From the NCBI GenBank assembly GCA_028279265.1, contig JANQOC010000734.1, positions 1-20,740 of the forward strand: a stretch of DNA of 20,740 bases, read 5' to 3'. Source of the stretch: Hyphomicrobiales bacterium (GTDB lineage: Bacteria > Pseudomonadota > Alphaproteobacteria > Rhizobiales > CAYWUX01). The translations under genes and the position numbers were made by a program. Positions 6,693 to 13,015 of this stretch are shown here, one piece after another. Every line of letters begins with the position of its first letter. Position 1 is the stretch's first letter. The notes under the pieces are model-generated. The model was not told the DNA's origin and ran no database searches. It worked only from the letters and a program-made list of their open reading frames with translations.

Positions 6693-8537
6693 TTATGACT
6701 CGAACCGGTCGAGGCGGTAAATATTGACCTTACCCGCCCGCCCTTTCACGTTGTAGGCTCCCTGGGGTGTGACCTGGAAATCATCGGGCAGTTTCCTGAA
6801 CGTCTCCTCGCTGAGCAGAATGACGCAGTCTTCATCCTCTCCAACTTCCTTGCCCAGCGCTTCCAGTCTCTGGGCGACATTCACCGCATCCCCAACCACA
6901 GTATAATTGATCCGGTCCTGAGAGCCGATATCCCCCACAATCAAGGGACCCGTGTGAAGGCCGATGCGCATTTTGATCGGGAGTTCCCCTTTGGAAACCC
7001 TTATATCATTGTCTTTAGCTAATTCATCCCGGATCATCAGCGCGGCTTTCGCAGCCGGCGACGCCGAATTTTCAATCTGGTTGGGCGCTCCCCAAAAAGC
7101 CATGACCGCGTCACCGATATATTTGTCAATGGTACCCTCATGGGCGGCAATGCATTTAGCAACAATTCCGATATGCTGATTGATGAACTGCGCGACCTCG
7201 CTTGCATCCATTTCCTCGCAAAGTGAGGCGAATCCCACAATGTCCGTAAACATGACAGTCAGCTCACGCTCTTCGCTGCGAATTCGGTTTTCTCCCTCCC
7301 GCATGAGGTGTTGCACAAGGGTTCGCGGCACATATCGTCCGAACAGTTTCAAACCGTCCGTCATAATATTGAAGGAGGAGGCGAGGTCGTTGAGTTCACG
7401 GAATTTGCTGGGGGCCAGGGGTCGAAGATCTTCGAAATCGAGATTGGCAATTGTATTCGCCCGCGCGGCGGTGCGGCCTACGGGCCGGGAAATCAGGCGC
7501 GCAATGACAGCAGCAAGAACCAGGGCGATGATCAACAGGACAATTCCAACCGCGACCGCGCCAACCAGAATCCGGATCGGCGCTCCTATGGAAGACTGCA
7601 GGCCATAAAATCCAAGAATGACCGGAAAATCACCGAACTCATTAATTTCCTTTCTGAAAATCAGGTAATCCTGATTTTCGACATTCACTGCCAGTAGTTC
7701 GGTTCCCTCCGGAGCTTTGATCAATGGTCGATTAAACGGTTTTGCAAGATGCAGGGAACGGATGACCGGATCGGAGATATCCTGCCGGGAGGGCAGAGGC
7801 CGTTCAGCGGACAGCACATTAAGTCCGGACTGGATATTCGGGTGAGCGATCACATTGTTTTCGCCGAAGAGAACGAAGACGGTTGATAATTCCGGTATTT
7901 GCAACTTTGCCGTCAATTCGGACAGGGCCTCAATGGATATGGAAATGGCCAAAAACCCAAGATACTCATCATCTCTATGGATCGGCGTTCGCAGTCCGAG
8001 AAGTGTCTGCTTCAAGATGGCACTGTAAACGGGCGGCCCCCAGAAGGGCTCACGCCTGTCTCGAGAATCAACGACAATCTGGTAGAGCCGACTGTTCAGG
8101 TTTTCCTGCACGCTGAAAAGATTGGTATCAAGATCCCCCTGTGCATTCCGCAGGACGCTGTAGCCCCGGAAGTCCGGCCTGACAAATACGATCCCTGTAA
8201 TATACTCGGCCGGTATCATCACACCTTTAAAGAGGTCCGTTAGACCGGCGGGATTGTCATAGTCGTAAGTCTGGATTTGCAGGGCCTCGGTTATGAAGTC
8301 AGAAGCCTTCTGGGCCGCCTGGAATTCGCTCCTGAGCTCCGTCTCCACCTGATTAAAGCGGTTGTTTATCAGAATTCCACCCAGTTCCGTCATAACCCGG
8401 CCACTCGATAGCCACTGGATCGCCAGGACCGTTCCCAGCGACAGGAAGACGAGCAGGCCGATACTCGTTAATAGTGTCGGCAACAGGGGCCAGCTCCGAC
8501 GTGGTCTCGCTGAAACAAGTTGCGGATCTTGATTCAA
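6693..8537 (-). CDS. Membrane class III adenylate cyclase with Cache-like sensor and HAMP
   Basis: A 614-residue inner-membrane cyclase. A transmembrane segment near 20-42 is followed by an extracytoplasmic region of about 275 residues that looks like a double Cache sensor (for example EYLGFLAISISIEAL). A second membrane segment lies near 322-349, a HAMP linker near 350-402 and the class III catalytic domain at about 423-610. Metal aspartates are Asp432 (FTDIVGF) and Asp476 (IGDAVMAFW). Lys472 and Thr546 fit the adenine-selecting pair, and Asn553 and Arg557 fit the transition-state pair, so it should be active and make cAMP. An extracellular small ligand probably controls it. No ATG exists near the N-terminus. 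The TTG at 8537 is chosen because GGGAG lies six bases upstream. It sits 76 bases after the ModE-like gene and 23 bases before the dehydrogenase. Confidence 0.93.
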   Translation of the reverse strand: MNQDPQLVSARPRRSWPLLPTLLTSIGLLVFLSLGTVLAIQWLSSGRVMTELGGILINNRFNQVETELRSEFQAAQKASDFITEALQIQTYDYDNPAGLTDLFKGVMIPAEYITGIVFVRPDFRGYSVLRNAQGDLDTNLFSVQENLNSRLYQIVVDSRDRREPFWGPPVYSAILKQTLLGLRTPIHRDDEYLGFLAISISIEALSELTAKLQIPELSTVFVLFGENNVIAHPNIQSGLNVLSAERPLPSRQDISDPVIRSLHLAKPFNRPLIKAPEGTELLAVNVENQDYLIFRKEINEFGDFPVILGFYGLQSSIGAPIRILVGAVAVGIVLLIIALVLAAVIARLISRPVGRTAARANTIANLDFEDLRPLAPSKFRELNDLASSFNIMTDGLKLFGRYVPRTLVQHLMREGENRIRSEERELTVMFTDIVGFASLCEEMDASEVAQFINQHIGIVAKCIAAHEGTIDKYIGDAVMAFWGAPNQIENSASPAAKAALMIRDELAKDNDIRVSKGELPIKMRIGLHTGPLIVGDIGSQDRINYTVVGDAVNVAQRLEALGKEVGEDEDCVILLSEETFRKLPDDFQVTPQGAYNVKGRAGKVNIYRLDRFES

Positions 8538-8543
8538 GTATGG

Positions 8544-8548
8544 CTCCC
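8544..8548 (-). promoter_or_regulatory. Ribosome-binding site deciding a TTG start of the cyclase
   Basis: GGGAG on the minus strand lies six bases before a TTG codon at 8537-8535. The TTG begins a frame with a typical basic then hydrophobic N-terminus and no nearby ATG, so this site supports the unusual start. Confidence 0.6.
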
Positions 8549-8613
8549 GGTAATCAAAAGCTTATTGTCCCATCGCCCCTGAAGTATACGCTTCAAGTCC
8601 GACATCCGAACCA

Positions 8614-8997
8614 TTATTCCGACGCGCTATGAATTGAACTTTCAAGCCAATCTGTAAACTCGACGGAAACTTTTTCCATATTCGCTCTCATCTCCTGGAA
8701 TCGGTCCACCAGCTCCGTACCAAACTCCGTCAGCCGCGCACCACCGCCGCCCGCGCCGCCGATCTCGGTTTCGACTATGGAAACACCTATCGCGATCTCC
8801 AAAGTATTGATCAGATGCCAGGCACGCCGGTAGTTCATGCTCATTTTGCGCGCAGCGGCCGTGATGCTGCCCTCCTCTGCCAAATGGGTAAGCAGTTCGA
8901 TTTTTCCAGGACCGATCACACCATCGTTTAGACGAATTTTTATCTGCAGACGAACCGGATTGTCCGAAGATTTGGAAGCTGGAACTGATTTTTTCAT
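8614..8997 (-). CDS. ModE-type winged helix-turn-helix regulator without molybdate-binding domains
   Basis: A DNA-binding protein of 127 residues equivalent to the N-terminal half of ModE. The helix-turn-helix and wing read LLTHLAEEGSITAAARKM, then NYRRAWHLINTLE, then the very typical GGAGGGGARLTEFG. The two molbindin (TOBE) domains that sense molybdate in E. coli ModE are absent, as in other stand-alone ModE-like proteins. How it senses ligand is therefore unclear; it may bind oxyanion at the dimer interface or need a partner. It is divergent from tupA, and a ModE-geometry palindrome lies between them, so control of tungstate or molybdate uptake is the obvious role. Start codon is uncertain: the ATG at 8997 fits the family length, while an upstream ATG (9036) or GTG (9042) is also in frame. 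Confidence 0.85.
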   Translation of the reverse strand: MKKSVPASKSSDNPVRLQIKIRLNDGVIGPGKIELLTHLAEEGSITAAARKMSMNYRRAWHLINTLEIAIGVSIVETEIGGAGGGGARLTEFGTELVDRFQEMRANMEKVSVEFTDWLESSIHSASE

Positions 8998-9086
8998 TGG
9001 TCTAACCGGAAAATCATACCTGAGGAATTGGAGCATTTTCACAAGAAGGTTTACATCGAATTCCGGCTCCTTTACAAACCGATAAG

Positions 9087-9122
9087 CGTTATGCGTAAAT
9101 TATCATAGCGATTTGTGATAAT
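9087..9122. promoter_or_regulatory. Candidate ModE/TupR-type operator in the regulator-tupA gap
   Basis: CGTTAT (9087-9092), 12 bases, then ATAGCG (9105-9110) reproduces the CGTTAT-N12-ATAACG layout that I recall for the E. coli modA operator, with one mismatch. Overlapping it is a perfect seven-base inverted repeat, ATTATCA (9099-9105) and TGATAAT (9116-9122), with a ten-base spacer. The right arm also reads as an extended -10 for tupA (TG then GATAAT), so binding would be expected to block transcription. Layout and position are seen directly; the regulator assignment is inference. Confidence 0.55.
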
Positions 9123-9146
9123 GACCGGGATACAGGGGTTCTGATT

Positions 9147-9977
9147 ATGAAAAGGCTGGAGACGACACTTGTCAGCTTGCTGTTTTTCGCTTTGGCCACC
9201 ATCACGCCGCTTAAGGCTTCGGATAAATTCATAACTCTGGCATCGACGACATCGACCCAGGATTCCGGCTTTTTCTCTCACATTCTGCCCCTGTTTGAAC
9301 AGAAAACCGGGATCCAGGTTCGGGTTGTTGCTGTTGGCACGGGCCAGGCCATCCGGATTGCCCAAAATGGTGACGCTGATGTTTTGCTGGTCCACCACAA
9401 ACCTTCCGAATTGAACTTTGTTGAGAGAGGTTATGGCGTCCGACGCTTTGATGTCATGTACAATGATTTTGTCATCGTCGGAGACAAGTCAGACCCCGCC
9501 CAAATTAGCGGCATGAGGGATGCGGTTGGCGCATTGAAGAAAATCGCACAAACCAAATCCAGTTTCGTATCCCGCGGTGATCAGTCGGGAACGCATAAAA
9601 AAGAACTGGAGCTCTGGAAACGGGCTAAAGTCGACACTGAAAACCATTCAGGGAAATGGTATCTCGAAATCGGATCTGGCATGGGGATTGCCCTGAATTT
9701 CAGCGCCAGTAAAGATGCCTATACCCTGTCCGACCGGGGGACCTGGCTCAGCTTCAACAACAAGGGCAATTTGAATCTGCTCGTCGAGGGCGACAAGAAC
9801 CTGTTTAATCCTTATGGGGTGATATTGGTCAATCCGATGAAATTCCCTCATATCAAATCTGACGAAGGCCAGCTGTTCATTGACTGGTTAATTTCCGAAG
9901 AGGGGCAAGCTGCCATTGCCTCTTTCAGAAAAAATGGAGAGCTTCTTTTTTATCCCAACGCCAAATCCAATTCCTGA
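9147..9977 (+). CDS. tupA: Tungstate-binding periplasmic protein TupA
   Basis: A 276-residue substrate-binding protein of the TupA type. It has a signal peptide (basic MKRLE, hydrophobic core, cleavage near LKA-SD). The oxyanion-binding start of the mature protein is LASTTSTQDSG, near residues 28-38. Further family blocks include VGTGQAIR, GDADVLLVHHKPSE, MYNDFVIVGDKSDPA, SRGDQSGTHKKE, SGMGIAL and YTLSDRGTW. TupA captures tungstate with high selectivity and passes it to the TupB permease and TupC ATPase. Neither partner gene is adjacent, so this copy is an orphan within the window. A good AGGGG ribosome site precedes the ATG. It is divergent from the ModE-like regulator, with a likely operator at 9087-9122. 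The family call is firm; selectivity for tungstate over molybdate is from family knowledge. Confidence 0.93.
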   Translation: MKRLETTLVSLLFFALATITPLKASDKFITLASTTSTQDSGFFSHILPLFEQKTGIQVRVVAVGTGQAIRIAQNGDADVLLVHHKPSELNFVERGYGVRRFDVMYNDFVIVGDKSDPAQISGMRDAVGALKKIAQTKSSFVSRGDQSGTHKKELELWKRAKVDTENHSGKWYLEIGSGMGIALNFSASKDAYTLSDRGTWLSFNNKGNLNLLVEGDKNLFNPYGVILVNPMKFPHIKSDEGQLFIDWLISEEGQAAIASFRKNGELLFYPNAKSNS

Positions 9978-10056
9978 CGCTTCAGTTTCCGGATTGTATT
10001 TTTCTTCTCCTGAAATACGACAATTATTGATTTTCCTCTTAACTTCAATCTCGATA

Positions 10057-10072
10057 TAAATTATCACAAATC
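10057..10072. promoter_or_regulatory. Second copy of the tupA-region motif, upstream of the DUF3604 gene
   Basis: ATTATCACAAATC at 10060-10072 is the exact reverse complement of GATTTGTGATAAT at 9110-9122. TAAATTATCA at 10057-10066 is also an exact direct repeat of 9096-9105. The site lies 51 bases before the start codon at 10124. It suggests that one regulator acts on both tupA and the DUF3604-DoxX operon. A full CGTTAT-N12-ATAACG palindrome is not present here. Confidence 0.45.
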
Positions 10073-10123
10073 TTCTGAAGCTAATTCATTCCATTCCTTG
10101 ATGATTTTCAGGAGATCCCTCCG

Positions 10124-12367
10124 ATGCCGTACTCAACCTATCGACCTGAATTTATGGGCTCCGCAACCCTGGAACCTGAGGGAGAATTCGATGCGGGATC
10201 CTGGCAGAGCTTCACTTTGGTCTATGAAGCCGGAAGATTTGGTATCGATGATACGGGCTCGATCAAAATCGGCATGCGTTTCGCGACGGATTTCGGACCC
10301 GTTCAGTTTGATGATCCCGCAGCTCCCGGATATACGACAATCGAAGCCTCGAACGGAGCGGAACTAGATTATCGCTGGGAATTTAAGCGTAATATTCGTC
10401 CCTGGAGCCGCAGTCTTTACATTGGTGTCAAAAAACACTTTCTCAGCGAAGGAGACAAAATCACGATCCGCTTCGGCGATCCGCGATGGGGTTCCAAGGG
10501 TGTCCGATTACAGACTTACTGTGAGACCGAATTTGAATTCCGCGTTTTTGCCGATCCGATCGCGACTTATGATTACGTTGCCCTTCCTGAAAGTCCCAAA
10601 ATCAAAATTGTTCCAGGCGATCCGGTAACCTGGCGATCCGCATTGCCGACCCTGAGACGCGTCGGTGAAGAATTCCGGCTGGCTGTTAAAAGCGACGATG
10701 CCTGGGGCAATCCCAGTAATCGTATTGACGAAAATCTGGTACTGCGCGCAAACATGCCCGTCGCCGGTCTGCCCAGCGAATCCCGTTTCCCGGCCGGCCA
10801 GTTTTCTCACTTTGTGGAAAACCTCTCCTGTGAAAGCCCGGGTGATCTGGTCATTCGGGTGGAGAGAAGTGATGGCTCCCTCCTGTGCCAGACCAACCCG
10901 CTGCGTATTGTCGAAAAGGCCACGGACGTTCACTACTGGGCCGACCTCCACGGTCAGTCCAATGAGACCCTGGGTACAAATACGGCCCGGGAATATTTCG
11001 AATTTGGCCGTGACCGGGCATTTCTTGATGCCTGCGCACATCAAGGAAATGATTTTCAGATCACAACGGAATTCTGGGAAGAGCTGAATGCGCTCACAGC
11101 GGAACTTGACCGTCCCGGAAAATTCGTTTGCATCCCCGGATATGAGTGGTCCGCAAATACATCTGTCGGCGGTGATCGAAATGTCTTTTTTCGCCACGAA
11201 AACGGCCCCATCATCCGCTCATCGCATGCGCAAATCCCGGATCTCAGCGACGAGGACCGGGATGCTCACAATGCCCACCAGCTTTTTGAAAAACTGACCG
11301 GCGAAGATTGCGTCTGTTGGGCCCATTGCGGTGGGCGCTATGCGGACATCCAGTATGCTCATGACGGCCGGCTGGAGAAGTCGATCGAAGTCCACTCGTC
11401 ATGGGGCACCTTCGAGTGGCTGTTGCAGGATGCCTTCGAAAAGGATTATCGGATCGGCGTTGTCGCCAACTCGGACGGCCATAAAGGCCGGGTGGGGGCC
11501 AGCTATCCCGGTGCCAGTTTCTTCGGATCCTATGGCGGACTGACTTGCTTCATAGCCCCGGAACTTGACCGCGACGGAATTTTCAAGGCCATGCGGCGGC
11601 GGCATCATTTCGGAACCACCGGCACTCGTTTGTATATCGACATTGAAGCGCAATTCGAATCCGAATCCTCGATCTTCGAAAACGATCCGAAACTGGGTCC
11701 TTCTGAGAAAATCCCTAGCAAATCCGCAATCATGGGCGACATCGTCCAGACCCAGGATGACAGCTTCCTTTTGAACATCGATGTGAACGGTTCCGGCCCT
11801 CTGGAACGTCTGGATATCTTTGATGGACCTGACCTGATTGAAACGCAACGAAATTATAGCGATGATGATCTCGGATCCCGCATCCGGCTTGTTTTCCAGG
11901 GTGCCGAATATCGCGGTCGGGCCCGAACAACAACCTGGGATGGAACGTTAAGGATCGAGGGCAATTCGATTACCGATGTGCAAATGTTCAACAACTGGAA
12001 CCTGGATCGCGGTATCCGGGACTCGGACGAACAGTCGGTTTCCTGGAAAGCTGTGACGGCGGGTAATTTTTGCGGGCTCGATATCTGGCTCAAAGACCGG
12101 AACCCAGGCCGCATTTTCATCGACACGCCTTGTGTGAAAACCGAAATAGATATCTCCGAGATCGGATTCGACGATTTGCGTTTTGACGGCGGCGGACTGG
12201 ACCGGGCCATTCGGATTTTCCGGCTACCAGATGAACTGAGTGATACCCGAATGAACCTAACAAAAGAGTTTGCCGTTCGCCCCGACGGCGACACCCGCCC
12301 CTATATCAGGGTAACCCAGATTGACGGTCATCGAGCCTGGACAACCCCCCTCTATATTTTTCAATAA
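10124..12367 (+). CDS. DUF3604 family PHP-like metal-dependent hydrolase
   Basis: A 747-residue protein of the DUF3604 family. About 260 N-terminal residues look beta-rich. A PHP-like metal site then follows: DLHGQS (Asp274, His276), HQGND (His306, Asp310), GYEW (Glu341), WAHCGG (His401), EVHSS (Glu422, His424) and NSDGHKG (Asp451, His453). Such residues suit a multi-metal hydrolase or phosphoesterase. The C-terminal portion (about 500-747) appears beta-rich and unassigned. There is no signal peptide, so it should be cytosolic. Substrate is unknown for the family. AGGAGAT lies before the ATG. It is followed after 23 bases by a DoxX gene, forming a likely two-gene operon, and shares an upstream motif with tupA. 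Confidence 0.88.
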   Translation: MPYSTYRPEFMGSATLEPEGEFDAGSWQSFTLVYEAGRFGIDDTGSIKIGMRFATDFGPVQFDDPAAPGYTTIEASNGAELDYRWEFKRNIRPWSRSLYIGVKKHFLSEGDKITIRFGDPRWGSKGVRLQTYCETEFEFRVFADPIATYDYVALPESPKIKIVPGDPVTWRSALPTLRRVGEEFRLAVKSDDAWGNPSNRIDENLVLRANMPVAGLPSESRFPAGQFSHFVENLSCESPGDLVIRVERSDGSLLCQTNPLRIVEKATDVHYWADLHGQSNETLGTNTAREYFEFGRDRAFLDACAHQGNDFQITTEFWEELNALTAELDRPGKFVCIPGYEWSANTSVGGDRNVFFRHENGPIIRSSHAQIPDLSDEDRDAHNAHQLFEKLTGEDCVCWAHCGGRYADIQYAHDGRLEKSIEVHSSWGTFEWLLQDAFEKDYRIGVVANSDGHKGRVGASYPGASFFGSYGGLTCFIAPELDRDGIFKAMRRRHHFGTTGTRLYIDIEAQFESESSIFENDPKLGPSEKIPSKSAIMGDIVQTQDDSFLLNIDVNGSGPLERLDIFDGPDLIETQRNYSDDDLGSRIRLVFQGAEYRGRARTTTWDGTLRIEGNSITDVQMFNNWNLDRGIRDSDEQSVSWKAVTAGNFCGLDIWLKDRNPGRIFIDTPCVKTEIDISEIGFDDLRFDGGGLDRAIRIFRLPDELSDTRMNLTKEFAVRPDGDTRPYIRVTQIDGHRAWTTPLYIFQ

Positions 12368-12390
12368 ACGACACAAAAAAAGGCATTACA

Positions 12391-12891
12391 ATGGATTTTG
12401 CGGCTGATGATCTGGCTTTGCTGATTTTGCGAATCGCGGTGGCCTATGTCTACTTACACGGCGCCTGGATGATTTCCCGAAACGAAACCGTGCGGGCGCG
12501 AACGGTTACGCGAACATCCGTCCTGCTCGACAATACGCCTTTTGAAAACAACCAGGCCGTCGCCAAATTAATCGCCTATGCCGGTGTTCTCTGCATGTAT
12601 CTCGGCAGCCTGGGATTGATACTCGGAATCCAGACCAAATTAGCGGCATTTCTGCTCTTTCTCTTTACGGTCCCCGGTATCGTCGTTCACCTGAAAGAAC
12701 GTGACCAGGCCCTGGACCTTGTCGCTTCACTCGACGGGAAAAATGATCCGGAGCTGGTCGAGCAGCTCAGAGCGTCCACCTATGCCGGCCACCAGTCATC
12801 CGCGAACAAAAACTATGCGCTGCTGGGTGCGGCGCTGTTTTTGATTTTAACGTCAGATCCAAACGGCACATTCGCTATTGGCGCATACTGA
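12391..12891 (+). CDS. DoxX family integral membrane protein
   Basis: A 166-residue protein with about four hydrophobic segments, including LLILRIAVAYVYLHGAWMI near the N-terminus, whose Arg and His-Gly residues fit the DoxX pattern. Two more hydrophobic runs (near 60-105) and a last one near 145-157 follow. DoxX proteins are small quinone- or redox-associated membrane proteins with mostly undefined roles. The hydrophilic loop between the third and fourth segments is longer than usual. The start at 12391 has AAGGC upstream and is 23 bases after the DUF3604 stop, so the two are probably translated from one mRNA. It may anchor or serve the hydrolase, but that is inference. Confidence 0.8.
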   Translation: MDFAADDLALLILRIAVAYVYLHGAWMISRNETVRARTVTRTSVLLDNTPFENNQAVAKLIAYAGVLCMYLGSLGLILGIQTKLAAFLLFLFTVPGIVVHLKERDQALDLVASLDGKNDPELVEQLRASTYAGHQSSANKNYALLGAALFLILTSDPNGTFAIGAY

Positions 12892-13015
12892 TATAGGGAA
12901 AGCGATCAGCTTGCCGAACTTTTCCGGCCTGGCCCTGCTCGCCTGATAGTGATTGATTTTTGCTCATCGAGCCCCTAATTGAAGCATTCAGGCAATTCTA
13001 AAAGGTCGATAATCG

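Noticed and set aside
8578..8597. Hairpin CCTGAAG / CTTCAAG between the ModE-like and cyclase genes
   Set aside because: One mismatch (a G-U pair at best), short stem and no T-run on the relevant strand, so it is not called as a terminator.
10052..10068. CRP-type site (GATAT-N6-TCACA) before the DUF3604 gene
   Set aside because: Left half matches TGTGA poorly. It is kept only as an alternative reading of the shared 13-base motif.
10508..11197. 229-codon minus-strand open frame
   Set aside because: Lies wholly inside the DUF3604 gene, which has clear metal-site motifs in the plus frame.
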